From: Apostichopus japonicus
Taxonomy: Eukaryota; Echinodermata; Holothuroidea; Aspidochirotida; Stichopodidae
Direction: 5' to 3'
Assembly: GCF_037975245.1 (NCBI RefSeq)
Contig: NC_092572.1
Span: forward strand, 13,892,269 to 13,956,268
Length of the DNA: 64,000 bases
The position numbers and the translations under genes are program-made. Position 1 is the stretch's first letter. Each line of letters begins with the position of its first letter. The notes under the pieces were generated by a model. It had not been told where the DNA came from, did not search any database, and worked only from the letters and a program-made list of their open reading frames with translations. Shown here piece by piece: positions 1-15,200 of this stretch.

Positions 1-235
1 TGACTGTTCCTCTTTCTCTTCCCGAAGTCTTGGCTATCTTCTACTCCCTCCCTTTCTCCTTTTTCTCTCTTTTTTATTCTTCTTTTCCCTTCCTTTCTCT
101 CCTCCTTTTCTTTCCCCCCTTCCTTTTCCCTTTTTTCTTCTCTTTTTTTCTCTCCTCTTTTTCTTACCCGGGGGGCGCGCGGATAAGCACCTGATTGACT
201 TTACCTCTGAGCATTCATTCCCTTTATTTTCTCAG
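1..235. repeat. Pyrimidine-rich low-complexity intron sequence
   Basis: The first 165 bases are almost entirely C and T in short runs, and the stretch ends in a polypyrimidine tract plus AG just before the first SEL1L3-type exon. It is read as the 3' part of an intron. No gene is visible in it. Confidence 0.6.
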
Positions 236-3200
236 ATGGTTTCCAACTTGCTTACTTCCCGATACCGCTGTCTCTTACCAGAAGAGGAGTTTCACGTAGA
301 GTAGGAGAGGTTCAGGACCCGTATCTACGTCGCTATTTCAGAAAGGAGAAAAATCACCCAAGGTCAGTTTTGGTGTGAATTAATTGGACCTAAATAATAC
401 GGATACAAATTGGATAAGAAGTCTCTTTGCTTGTAGTGGTGGTGGGTGGGTGGGGGACGGGGTGGTGGTCGGAGAGGGGAAAAGGCTGTGAAGGTTAATT
501 TACTGTAGGCTCATTTACATAAATCCTCTTGAATTTTTCTCCTTTGTGGAGAGCGTTCTCCTTTTTGGAGAGCGTTGTGGTCAAGTGCTTAGGGCAGTGG
601 ACTTCGAGTCTTGGCCAGATTACGGTGTGCCCTTGGGCAAGGCACTTTATCTCCATTGCCTCTCTTCACCCAGGTGTATAAATGGGGACCTGTGAGATAA
701 AACTGTCAGCTGGGCACTGTTTAGCTGCTGCCATGTGGAGGGATTGTCTCTATGTTTGACAGGTTATCGTTGACCAGGGTAATATTGTGATGCGCCTTGA
801 GCACCGTTATCGCGATGGATATGTCTGCGCCTTATAAATCCTCAATATAATTAATATAAATCCTCAATATTATTTAATACCTTCTGAAAGGCAGCTGAGC
901 ACACAAACAGTTTATCATCTTCGGTTTGTACAGTAATATTGTATGGCGTACAGTAATATTACCCGAGGGATTTTAGTTTAAAGGTTTGTAATTGATTTAC
1001 AAACTGTGAAACTCAAACCAGTTGTTTTGATTATATGGAATAGGTTTGACATGAAATGATTGAAACTGTGTAATTTAAGATGCTATTTGCTATTCCATTT
1101 CATCTAGGTCTACCCTTTTGCCTGACATACATGTCCTGTGGATCTTTGATGAATGACTCAATATGCAGTGCTGTATGTGTTGACCTCTGACCCCATTGCG
1201 CTATAGATCTTTCCTGCACTATTCATAAGTTTGTTTTTTCCTCATTTCATGAGTTTTTTGTTATTTTTGTCTTTGTTTTGGCAGATACACTATCACATTC
1301 TTGCTCTTCATTAAAAACTACTGTAAGGGGCCGCTGTGTAGTATTTATCATCGAAAGGAATTTCATACCAATGCTTACATAACTCCACTCATCTTTATGA
1401 CCAGTGAGGGTGAGTACATGTACACTGTTGTATACCATGGATAGTGTATTCCATCAATTGTGTTTTTATTTGTTGCATGCAACCCCCTTCTCTTCCCTTC
1501 CCCCTCCCTTCCCCCTCCCTTCCCCCTCCCGACACCCACCCACCCCCCCCCCCTTTTGTCACCTACGTCTATTCCAAAAGGAACAGTTTTATGGAGAAAT
1601 TTCAGTACCAGAGGTATTCTTTCTTTTGCTTCAAAACTCAAAACATGACATTTGCAATACTGCTGGACATGCTTCCACTGTGAATGAACATGTGTTTTTA
1701 AGTTTTATATTCCAACTACCATGCAGCATGTTTGGCAGCCTTGGAATAATCCTGCTGGTAAAAGAGTATAAATGACTTTTGATGAACTTTTATGAAATTA
1801 TCTGGACAAATGTCATCATCATGGCAACAAAGTGAACTGCATGACAGTGAGTCTGTCTGTCTTATAAGTTACAAATCTTTCTTTAAAACTATACCAGAAG
1901 AATAATTCATGGAGGAACTCACAGAGTCTATCCAATAAAATCTCACTTAAGCTTTAATGCACTCCTCTACCTATAGTTAGGAATACTGAAGATGTCCGAA
2001 TGACATTTTCAATTGGCCATATGTCAATATACACCTACTAGTTAGTTTGATGGTAAAACGTGTTTGCTTGCTTTACAAACAGTACCAACAGGCTGCTGTA
2101 AAATATGTCGTAAAAAGGCTTAAAGTTTTGAGGATTTTGTAAGTTTACCCAATTCGATCAGACTGTTAATCAAGGTTAAGTATTTAAAAGGTCATGTGCA
2201 TCATCTGTGTTTGCATAATGAATGCAAGACTTAACTGATTTAACATTTTGTCGTTTTCACAGGCAAGATACACTTCCAGGTAACACAAGAAGATGGGAAG
2301 TACCGAAGCATGTTGAATCATTTTATCCTTCCAAAGTACGAATGGTTTAGGATGACAGTAACAATGAATGGAGTCCATGTGAGTAGAGATACAGTACATG
2401 TAAAAAAAAAAACTAAAAAAAAACTCTTTTCTTGGTCTTGAAGATTCTTAAATTTTGAAATTTTAGCTGGAAAACATGAGAAAAATTCCTCCCTTGGAAT
2501 ACTTTTTTCAATACAGGGCAATTTTTTTTTAAATGACCAAATTTCTGTTTCGGAATACCAAAATCAGTTTTGGATGTTGACCAACCGACAACTAGTTGTT
2601 TTACATCAAATTGTGACTGCCGAAAGAAGAAATAAAAAAGATAAAATAAGTATCACCCTCCATCACTTTGGATACTGAACGACACACAGGTATTTGTACA
2701 GTAGGCCTACCTATGATCCACCCGCAGGGGAAGTTTACTGACCCAAACAGAGCTGGTGTTCTATTCACCAAACCAACACATCTCTCCTACTGTGTACATA
2801 TTGATGGTTCCTTGTTATTTTGCTAGTACATGTTGCACAACTAAATGGTAAGACCTGGTAGTCTGAGGGAAAACCAGAATAATCCCTTAAAACTTTGCCC
2901 TGTATGGAGAGTGGCTAGCTGTTAAATATCTCTTAATATTTGAAAGTTTTTTTTTTTTAAATTTTATATTCTAGCATATTTGGGGACCAATTACCGGTGC
3001 CTTTTAAAGCCTCCTTCAAAAGAGAAGGTCTCAATAACAATCCTCTTCTCTTTTGCCTCTTTCAGTGGAGCCTTACCTTAAACTACAAGAACTTTACGAG
3101 AACCCACATGGCTGGTGATCGGGCACCCTTTCCTGACCCGGTCCACTACTCCGATAATGAGGGCCTGGCATATCTCGGAGGCAGCAATGTAGTACCCGCA

Positions 3201-6200
3201 TTTCCTGGTTTCATTGCAGATTCAAGATTGTGGAGGGGTTTATCCCAGAATCCCAAGAAGGTAACATTTTTTGTTGATAATTGACGTAAAAGTTTGAAAG
3301 ATGCGATTGATGATGGGGCAGTTGGATACTAGAAGTTATAACATAGAAGTTTTGGAAGATCTTAAAACAGTAGAGCAGAACTATCGTGGCACTCCTTATT
3401 CCCTTAAAATGGCAGCATCTCTTAACCTTTTCCCCGTTCCTTGCATACCTTGGAAATTGAAAAAGCCCCTATGCTGAATCTCCAGGAGGCTAACACACTT
3501 TGGTGCAATGATATGCCCTGGGCCAGAGACTGCACAAAGAAAAGGCCCACATCAGTACCCTGATTTTAACATATATAACACATTAAGAAAACATGAAGAC
3601 TACAGCTTGAACAATAATAATCTGTAAATACTATGAGTATTAGGTGTGGCGTGTCGCAGGGGATCCCCTCCCCAAACCCCCACCCCCACAGCTAAAACTG
3701 GTGAACAACATGTATCACAATGCAAAGACCTGTACGAACATCTGCCTTGAATGTCATCCATGATAATATCATAACATATTCAGCGATTATTAATTAGCAA
3801 TATTATAATGAAACTAAATACAAATTTCATGCCATTTTAATTGTTTGTTTATTAGTGCTGTTCATATATTATTGTTCCATGGGATTTCCTATGTAAAAGG
3901 ATGTGTAAAACCCTTGGTGGACAAATTCAGTCACTTGTTTTGTTGGTCCATTGCATTTCTATTCCTTTCTTAATATGTATTTTTTTTATTGTTTTTATTA
4001 ATGCAATTGAAAGCTGATTTAACTTCAGACCTTTAATGGTGAATTGGATGGTAAAATTAGATATGCAACACCTTTATGTAAATTAGACTTATCCCATTTT
4101 TAGAATGTTTTCTTTGCTGAAAGAACTTTTGGCACTTATTTGAGCAAACTATCCACTCCCTTCATATAAAATGATCCATTACATTGCAGTTACAAATAAC
4201 TCTGATAGTATAATAATAACACTTTGCCTGTCCCTAGATATACTGCATGCCTTTTTTTCCACCTGCTCAAATGTGTCTGTTTTCTTTCTCTTTGATTCAA
4301 CAATAAATAGATAGAGCATCCCAATAGTACTCATCCTGTGAGGTGGCTGGAACTTGAACAGCATCACCAAGCTTGCGATAGTCTCCACACTCGCCTGTTC
4401 TGGGCCTTCCAGTCGTATTCAGTTGTCATTAAGAGTTATCAGAGAAGAGGTTAGTCTGGCTTTACAACTTTGGGTTTTTTCTGAGTCCATGTGTAATTAA
4501 TGTGATGAGCTTTAGAAATGAAAAGGATTTATATATAAACAGTAAGGAATTTCCTTGTGTAAATTTGTAAGATGGTTGAATTGAGTTAAGTTCATGCAAA
4601 CAAGTTTGCGGGTCAATAAAAAGTTCACTAAGGGTCATGTGGGGATGTTCTGTAATACTTGCAGTTTTGACTAGGAAGTTTGAGCAAACCAATCCAGCAT
4701 TGCATTATAAATTATAATATTATCATCATTTGTATTATATATTACATGGAATAAGATTGAAATTATTGCTGCAACTAAAAAAACTTTTCCAACAATTGGT
4801 CACCAAATGAATCTCAGTGAATCATCAAACATGATACAGCAATACAGGTATAAAAATTTAAAAAAAAAAGGTTGAAAGTACTCAAATTTTTAGCCTTTAC
4901 CTCCTTCCATCTTAAACATGTCCCCTTGCCTTTCAAAGAAACATAGTTTTGATTTTTTTCTATGAACGAAATACAACCCTATGACTGGCATGTATATGTT
5001 TGGACATTCACAATTTTATAAGTGTAGTATAACATATATGATATTAGTAGAGGCTTAATAGAGAAAGTGAAATATTAAAACTGCAGAGAGCCAAACTGCT
5101 CACTACAAATAATCAATGCCACATATACATATGCCTACCCATATGCATACCAGACTCTTTGTTTATATGTTTGTTTACCTCAGTAAAAATGATGATATTT
5201 TGCTATACACTGTAACCTATAGGTAGAAGTGATTTAATTCAAAAAGGTTTTAGCGAAGATTTTTCAACTTAAAGGCATTGAAGACTCGCCCCAAACTGCG
5301 TGCCTCGCTGTGAAAAAGTTAACTTTCCGTTGCTTGCAGGTTTTCTGCTTGTCGCTGCAAAATGCAGACAGTAATGAAATGTGATACCTTGTTATCTTTT
5401 ATCTAGACCTGAGATGTCCATCGCTGATATCTACACTGTGTTGTGGGTATTGACCGTAGCTGTATGTATTGACTGTACACTAGTGTCTAATTACCGAAGG
5501 TAGCAAGCTGTGTGTGTATTTTCTGGGATCGATGGTGGTGTCTAACACTTCAGTAACACCTCATTCGAAACTAGGTCAGATTACCGGCATGAGATGTTTC
5601 TTTGTGCGCGAGTCTTCACACCCTTTAAACCAGCAAATATCATGTCACCAATCATGCATTCACTTCAGCTTAACATCTTCTTTTTTTTCCTTCAAATAGT
5701 AACCTGTCCATCTTTTGAAGTGTACATCCGCAGCTTTAACGAACTTCAAAAATTTTGCCTTGCAAGAACGAAAGTCTCCGTTCCTAAGCAGCTTAAGTTT
5801 GTCTATGGGGCTTTGAGGAAGGTTGTAACAGTGACTCATAACTTTGACATCGAGGCAAAAGGTCTCCTTGGTTCCATGCTTATGGCAGAGGCAGAAAAGA
5901 CATTGGTTTGTAACAGTGTGATATATTTTAGTTCAGTGTTTTAACCTAAGCCAGACATTCTCGAGTTAAAAGCTCGTAGGAAAAAGTTACGCTATTTGAG
6001 AATTGCAATCTGATATTCTCAAAGGCCTTGGAATTAACTGTGATTAACTGTGAGAGCGTGGTGGCCAATTGGCTAAAGGCATTGGACTCGTGATCCAAGG
6101 ATTGCTGGTTCGATTCTTGCCTAGTTCATTACGTTGTGTCCTTGGGCAAGATGCTTTATTTCACTTGCCTCTCTCCACCTAGGGGTTAAATGAGTACCTG

Positions 6201-9200
6201 TGAGGTAACTTGTCATAGGGCACAGTATATAACTGCTTCTAACTGGAGGGATTGTCTCTGGGACAGGTTATCATTGGCCAGGGGTAATACAATGTCTGTA
6301 AAGCGCTTTGAGACCTATCGCTGGTATAAAGAGCTATATAAAAAGCAAATATTAAATATTATTAAGGAAGCTGACAGTCCCAAAGACCAATAATTCTCCT
6401 ATGTGTAACCTATGTTAACAGTAATGTAAACAGTAATTAATAGCCATGGAATAACACCAGTGCCTCATTGCAAAATCCTTCACAAAATGTATAATTGCAC
6501 ATACATTTTTACCATTTTCGTACAGAGGATTTGTAGCATTTTATAAGAGACAGAATTGAGAGCCTTACAAACTACTACACAAAATTTGAACACTCAATGA
6601 TTTGCCCTGGTAGCAACCTAAGACAATCTTCATATTTTGGTTCATATTTTAGTTTGATATTAGGGAAAATTGTGATCACATTGTCTCTTTCATTCTTAGA
6701 AAATGAATGGCCTTGACAAATATGATGATCTATTGAACCTCTTGAAGCAAGCAAGTTGCTTTGATCATAACGAGGCTGCTGCCATGTTGGGCGCCATGTA
6801 CTCTGCAGGACTCAGGAAACGAAAGGACACAAGGAAGGTGAGAAACCCAAACCAAGGTGGTTCACTGGTCAATTAATTCATAAAAGGCCTTATCCTAGTG
6901 ACCAGGGCTCCAAGGTTAGGTTTCTTCATGGAGAAGCCTTTTTTTTTTGGTAATCCTTCAATTAACAAATTAAAGGTAGCCATACTTTCACCAGGCTGTC
7001 CATTGAGTAATATGACCACACTATTATTATAAACAAAGAACTTTTCACGTAGGGTAGGTAACAAGCATCAGCAATGACTACGAAGGAAATGGGTTATGTA
7101 CAATCAATCTGTAAACTTGCCAGCCAAGGACTCCAGTGCTTGAAGAATATTCCAGTATGAGATTGGACACAAGCATTATAATACATCACCTTAAGCAAGC
7201 ATCTGACATTGCTCTAAAAATGATTGAAATTAAGTGGAATGTTCTGCATTTTGCATTCATAAATATAAAATTTGAACCAAATAATTAATGTGTTTAGTGC
7301 GTGATTACCGAAAGCATTGCATACAATACAATAACTTTTGCCAAATTACATAGCATTATGTATGTACATCATACACTTCCCTCATGCGTCAAACTTGAGG
7401 AGGATTAAAAGCCTTGGATTGTTTGTAACAAATTTTATATTCTCAAAATATTTTTCTAATGTGGTAAAATTTCCTGTCAACACTGCGTACTGCTGTTTGC
7501 AGTGCCATACCAATCCCGATTTTGTCTTTTCCTAGCACTCTTTAACTATTTCTCAGAGTGCTAGACAATTTTCAAGCACTGCTATTGACACAATGGGGGG
7601 TAGATGACTCTTCTCAAATATTTTGATGATGATGGTGATGATATTTGTTGATAAGTTGTGTAAAAAAAATTGAATAATTGTGCAGTTAACATTTCAAAGT
7701 GGTTAATATTGGATAAAGAATAATGTATGATACTGTTCTACTACACTAAAGGAAAATTTGAAGGCTTCAAAAAGGGGGCCCCGTTAATGTAATTAGACAC
7801 TCACCCCAGCTTCAATACCAGTGTGTATAGATTTTAATGTTTGTTCATTGAGGGATGTATCACTAAGGGACCGTGGAGAAGTGTCAGCTGATCTTGGTAA
7901 CTACAATTAACCATTATGTTATGAATGTTTTGGTGTCATGGTGGAATGTTTCATTTGATTGTTAGTAAAATTTTTAAACAAACCAAACAATGTAACTTTG
8001 CTCTTGGACCAAGCTATATAATGGTCATGTACTTGTTGTATTACCTTTGGAGGAGTTATGGGTGATACATTCATGTTATGGTTATTATGTTCCATATTTA
8101 ACCAGGGAATGATGTACACGCTTATGGCTGCACAGGAAGGTAACATCATGGCACAGTGCTCTCTAGGTTTTATGCATCTCTATGGTACTGGTGGATTGGA
8201 CCAAGACTTTGACTACGCTTATTGTAAGTAGATACCTCATACCCGACATGGGTTGAAAAGGAGAATGGGGGCAGCAGTGTGGAGCAGGGGGGGGGAACGG
8301 GTGTTCTGGCCGAGTGGATAAAGGCAGTGGCATTTGAAACAATGAGGCTTAACAGCCGGGTAATAGTAAGGAAGGTTTTCATCCAATAGCAATCTATGGT
8401 TTTATCCCATTTGAAATGACTTTCTAAATTGAAAAGATTCCAAATTTGAGTTAAAAATGTTGAATCGGATGCCACCCAACATGTCAGTTGTAATCCATAA
8501 GCCCTTGCGGGTTTCTCCCACATTAAGCGTCGTAAAAATAACTGCTGATTATTATTATCATTATTAAAGGAGTGACTGTACTACCTTTACTGTATGGTAT
8601 GTAGTAGCATATATACAAGTGGAAAAATCCAGATTGCTTTTTTATCTGAAAGAATGCTTCCAAGGTCAGGTGACATGAAGCTATGAATATATTTGTATAT
8701 ATTTGGAAACCAGATTAGTGACAAACCCACTTTATATATGCCAAACACTATATGATTTCATGATCTCCCACCATCCAGTCTGTCATAGTACTAAGTTAAT
8801 ACTACAGTTCTCTCTGAATCTGTGGTATACAGGGTTGCATCCTCCACTGTTAGTAAGGTCCTTTACATGTTTTCTCTTTACAGTTTATTTGATTGAAGTT
8901 GCAGCCCAAGCTGTAAAATCAAAAGAAAAGCATGGCGCTGGATCGGTAAGCAAGTTTGTATATTACACCAAAGGCCACTCAGGAATGACTATAATGCATA
9001 TAATAATTTACAGTAATTATGTGTCTTAATGGGCAGGATCATGTTGAAACATTTAAATGACTTTTCGTTGAAATGCATTTCTCCTTCTCTGCCCCCAACT
9101 CCAACCCATTCCCTTACCCTCTCCCTGTTTCCCATAAAACAGAGGTAAAGTTGAATCTACTGCCAAACTACTGTAATAAACTGTTTTGAAAAAAAAAAAA

Positions 9201-12200
9201 AAAATGAAGAAAGACTAGCTGCAATAGTAAAAGCTAGTCAGTGCTTTACCTAAAGTAATTTATGTATGAAAGGAACGGGTGAATACAGTAGACTTGTGAA
9301 TAAACAAAGATATAGCAACTGTTTTGCCTGTCATCACAGTTTACATATCTCCATAGACCAGTGTGATAGTTATCAATCGTGTTTGTAATGGAACACCTGA
9401 AGGCAGTCAACAAGTAGGTACAATATCTACGTCTAAAGTTACATCATTCTGTAAATTAATGGCTTCTTGGATGGCAGGGTTAATTGCTTGTTAGTACCTA
9501 ACATAAATCTCAAGTGACTTGAAATAAAGTAGAAAATCCTGATAATGCTACACATGGTTCGCTTGACTGACTAGCTAGCATGCAGGATTGGTTATGTTGA
9601 TTACATTTACCATATCAATGACTTGGAAAAACTGACATCGTATTAACACTCTTACTATTTGTGATGGTAAGACATAGAGAAGGTTGAGCATCCCTCTGAC
9701 AAAATTGGTCGATATAATTAAATTTGTCAATTTTGGAATGAATCAGAAAACACTTTCATCTGTCTGACATTCTCACTCTTCATGCATTCTGTGATCGTCC
9801 AGGTAACCACAGAGATGGTCCGCTTGACCGATACAGCTCAGTTGCAGTATCACTCAGGAGAGAAAGGCGATTACTTTCAATGGATGAAGTTCCAAGCTTC
9901 CAAAGGAATGACTGATGCCCAGGTATGAACTCATAATTCTTTGAATTTAACATTATTATGTCCACTGCTATGAATCGATGACTCATATTTTTATGGAATA
10001 GGTCGATCTCATGGGTTAAATGTCCCTTTAATTCATCAATATTAAAGGTCAACTCTTATCGAGAATGTCTGTTGAGGTTTTGCTTTAGACAACAGGATAA
10101 ATATTTATTCTTTATTAGTACAATCATATGTTCATTAAAATGACTATATTGCTTTTTGTAGGTGAGTTCTGGTAGTAGTTGAGAGGAAGGGAAAGGAATA
10201 CGGGTGTGTTGTTTTGATATGATATGGAATAATATAATGGCTAAAATAGGACATGATAGCAAGCTTAAGAAAAGACACTTCCTTCAGTTCTGAACCAAAT
10301 AAATTTAAAACCAATAATAATTTATTCAGTGAATTTTTTGGGGGTAATTTGGCATAAACAGATATCTTCTGACAACATTTCAGTTTAATACGAAAGTTGA
10401 AAACTTTAAAAGAGTGCTTTTGGTTCTCATGGCATGATATAACAGCTATTTCATGCTTTCTGTATAAATAAGATCATACTAGAAAAGAAATGTGCACTAA
10501 TGCTAGAGTCAGGGAAGAGTTCAACCAAAAAATGTTTTAAAGTTATTCATAATAATTTGAAAAGGAAAGAAAATGTAAATCATATATCAGTGACATCATT
10601 CATCATACTGTTAAAACAAAACATTTTGTGAAATCGATGAGATTTGTGCAATATTAAAATATATATAATTTATACGTAGAGTAATTTTCAGCAGCGAAAT
10701 CATCAATGTTTTCTATCACAGTCAGATCAAGTTTTGTTTTCTCTCTCTAATTGGGCAAAATATTCCTTATCATGTTTAATACCTCTCAGTGTAACGGTGG
10801 ATACTTGTCTAGAGGTTCAAAGTGACCATTTCAAAGCTACATTTAAGTATCTGTTTGGGTTAAAAAATAAATAATGACACATAAGATATTGTAATTTGCA
10901 AATTACTTACAAAACGAACCTCTTGATATGATATAAATAAAATTGCTATATATGTTTTGATACCTTCATGTTCAGATTCATGATTGTTTTTTCTTCTTTT
11001 TTAGTCTTTTTCTGTCTATTTTCTTTTTCTTTATTTAAGATTTTTTACATTTGTTTTGCTACATCTTAGTTTTACTCTATCTGGTGTAAGATCCTTTTGC
11101 TGCATGTTTTCTTTGTGATATTTCCAACTGTCATGATATCTTTTTTCATTTTGACAATTATTATTATTATGGATTGTTTAAAAAAAAAAAAAAAAAAAAA
11201 AAAATCCGAATTAACTGCAATAACTTCTTCTTTTAAAACATGTTTCACACTCATTTTCCTGTTTTTGCATTTTCTGTGCCATCTTCAAACAACAAATGAG
11301 ACTGCATCTTTCACCTCCAACTGCCATCCCAACCTCAGTTTCTCCAACCTGTGGGGTGGGGATGGGGGAGGAGGGGTCATGGTCATTCGGATAAACATAC
11401 AGTACATACTACACATCGGACATCTGTATTTCATTGGTCTGAATATGTTGGTATTTTTTTATTTTGTCTAGAGGACAAAAAGGTTTTCTTCAACTGTGAA
11501 GAAGATAAGGGACAGAGGTGGGGTGAACAGTGCACCCTTTTGATGTACTAAGATTGTCAGTCAATATAATTTTGAAACTGAAGAGGATGAAATCACTTGT
11601 TTTAAATGCAGCTGTTTTAATTTTGTGTGTTTGGTCAATCATTTTTCCAGTCATACTAAGTATTTATTAAAATAAGATTTCAAAATGATCAAAGTAAGAA
11701 TACCCTGCTAGGTTTTTTCCCCTTCAAGTGAAAGTTTGATATATAGTCATTAATGAAGTTGATTTGATTGTCAACATTTCACAGACCATGCAGGTTTTCA
11801 CTTATATATCAGATACATGCAAAGGAAAAGCAAGTTTGAAACCTTCCGTAAATTAATTATTTTTGAAATGAGACTTGACAATTCAAGGTACAGTAATAGT
11901 TAAACTCATTATGAAATTATTATATTAACTATAACTTCCAAAACTTTATCAAAATCAACTCAAACAGCTGCAGTGAATCTATATAGGGAGAGAATCAAGA
12001 CACTTTAAACGAATCTGTTTAATATCACTAATATTGCAAAAGAGTTAATATAAGGTTTCATCACCAAAATTTCAAGCATTTTTCTCTCATTTGATTTTGT
12101 TTTCATTTTTCCTGAACATGTATTAAACTAAATCATGTAAAAAATTTGGATATTTTTTTCAATATCCCTTTTGTTCTGTTTTTTAAAAATTGCCTCTCTT

Positions 12201-15200
12201 TTTTTTGCTATTCTTCTTCTTCTTCGTCTTCTATTAATCATCTCCTGGTGTCATGTAGATGAACATTGCTCGCATGCTCTTCTGGGGTCAGATGGGGGTC
12301 AATAGGGACATTGAAGCAGCCGTGGAGCTTTACAGGCTCAACGCTGAGCAAAACCCAATGAACCCCGTAGCCCAGTATGACTACGGTGTTATTCTTATGC
12401 GGGTTAGTATTATTTTCAGGTGCTCATCTACACACGGGGAAGTGTCCTGCAACCCTTCTTACAAGACTTTATTTTGGAAAACAAAGACACAACCCACTTC
12501 ATATAATGATGTGGTCCTGAGTATTTAAAACATGGAAAAATGTCTGATTCAGCCTTTTTTTTGATTCAGAAATGAGCATTCCAATAAGACAAAAGTTAAT
12601 GTGTTTATTGAGATGTATATATATAATACTGATATGGTGTCTATCTGAAATATTATGGTTTAGAGCTAAAAAAATCATCTCACCTCATAGACATGGACAA
12701 TTTCTGATGGTTTACCATTTGACCTTGTTTAGTATTTGTCAAAAAGAAATTTAATGAATTCTGAAATTTCTGTTCAATTGTGAAAATTTGTAATTTCTTG
12801 TATCTAGCAATTAATGAGTGATTGCAAACTGATGATGGCAGTCATCAAAAGGATGATATCAGCCACCATAAATTATTTCAAAAGTAAGTTGGCCTTAGAA
12901 AATAATGTCATTGTAAGAAGATGCAGGCACTTCTGGGATTGTGTTTTCTTTCTTTCGGTTTCTTTTTATTCATACTTTTTTTTTAAAAATTTTTCTTTTA
13001 AAAGAGCCATTTCATGATTTCACTCCAGGTTGTGTGTCTTAATTGTAGTCCCAGTTCAAGTCAAAACAATAAAACAGAATGGATGCATCTTATTATGTGG
13101 ATGGAAACAAAATCAGAAGAATTTTCTCCGCTAAAAGGCGTTATTTCCACTGAGTGATTAACGGTTAATAGTTCTAGTCTTAACTATCATTCCTTCAAGG
13201 ATGAAAAGTGTCTATCAAATTTCTTACTCTTCCATTTCATGAATTAATAGATAAATATTGTCATCACTGTAAACTCATTGACATGGGTAATTTTCTCTTG
13301 TCTCCTACAATTTATATTTTCACATTTTGGAGGTGGAATCATGAAATGGGTTTTATATTCAGTTTGACATATTCAATCAGTTGCTGGCCATATACTTCAG
13401 TTTCTTGACATCATAAAGTGAACAGATTTGAGATCCAAAATGAAAAGTTGATGCCTTTAATTGATTCCATACATGATACATTGCTGTTTGCAAAATCTAG
13501 ATTAGGCTTATTCTTCCCCGTGCCTGTTTGCATCATCCTGAATCTGCTATCCTCTCGCAGTATCCTTCTGTTCATTTTCCTTCATTTCCTGGAGCCAATA
13601 TTTTGTCATGATGATTGCATAATAGTCATTTTGGAGCAAGGGCTCTCCTCTTCATGATGTCAAGAAATTGAAACGTCCCAAATCTTCCGTTTCCGCTCTT
13701 CTCTCGATGCCCTTGGGAAAACTTTTTCGATGCGTTTGAAAATTTCAATGAGGTCACATGACTGGTCGCATCTTTATTTGATGGAAGTCTCGGTGAGTGC
13801 TTCCATGGAATCATGAAATGGACCACCACATGATACAACAGAAGGTTGAACCAAAGAATAGAATATCATAAAAAAAATAACATAACATAGTGTCAATGGT
13901 AAATCCTAGCCATGCAGTTTAATGCAATGCATTAATAATGCATTGATGTGAAGTTCAATGCAGTTGGATCTTCGACATAGGTTTGAAACAAAAGCAGTAC
14001 TCCATTTTGTGGCATAGTGGTACAGTACCTAATCTCTGGAACAAAGAGTGTAATTGCTATAATGATATTCCTTAACTATGGAAACGCTTCAGAAATACTA
14101 CCAGTCCAGAGATCAACACTGATTGGTACAATTGGTACACGATATTGATCAAACACTGATTGGTACAGCTTATACAGTACACGATATTGATATAAGGTAG
14201 AGGCATGAGGTAGTTGGCCTCCTCACTCAGTTGCAACCTTCTTCTGCGTCATATGGTGGTACTAAACCATTCATCAGGTTGGGATATGGTCATGTGACCT
14301 GTGTGGATCAGCGATCCACCGTAGAATCACACTAAAAGAAAGAGTTGTACCCACAGGCCAGAATGGGTCGGATCCTCTACTGGGGTTCAGGAGGCGTGAA
14401 GCGTAACCTGCAAGCAGCTACGAAGTACTATGAGAGGACAGCTAAGGCTGCTCCCAAGAATGCAGTGGCCCTGTTTGATTATGGTGTGGTGCTGCTCAGG
14501 GTAAAGATTAAATTACATTCATGAAGCCAGTTTTATGATTTTTGCTGTCTGCGGGTGACCTTTTCTGTGTGGAAAAACATGTGGAAATATGGGCAGAAAG
14601 AAAGGATCCCTATTCAATTTGAATGGCTGTACTAAGGAAAGGCCATACTGTATTTTGTAGCATTGAAGTATTTTTGAGGGACTTTAGTAAATTGATCCAG
14701 AATGGAAAGCATATTTGATGATATATATTTTTTTTTAAATCGTAAAAATGCTAATCCTGGTGTCACTAATATCAAGTAGACAAAATTGGTTGGTATCTCA
14801 TGAAATATTTCATTTTTCATTGCTGTAATTATTTTGGGTGATTTGTCTTAGAAATGTGATATGCTTGAAATATTTCATTACATGGTGTTAAATACATCCC
14901 TCCTCATTCAGGGCAGCATATTGAAAATGCCAGTTTTTGCCCACGGTTCAGAATGATGTTATTTGCAAATGATCGTCTCGTTCACGAAATTGAAAAGCAA
15001 AGGTATCGCCTGTCGTGCATGATGTCTCTCTCCCTGCGACTAATTATCAGATTCACAAGTCAGACTTTTCCCAAATTTTATCCAAAGTTCTTGTCCTCAC
15101 ACTTTTAGGCAGTGGTACAAATGTCCCTTAGTGATGCATAAACATTCATTGGAGGAACTTTTGATATGATCAACATCTGGCATCGTGAAAATTATTTGAC

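Noticed and set aside
5404-5592. Extra SEL1L3 exon between 4449 and 5700
   Set aside because: Phases of the flanking exons join directly, and no AG/GT pair encloses an open frame there.
6053-6130. Possible tRNA gene from A and B boxes
   Set aside because: The 3' half does not fold as a tRNA and the sequence continues into a dispersed SINE body.
11097-11471. Open frame with a lysine run
   Set aside because: Caused by a 26-base A run inside a long intron; flanks show no protein features.
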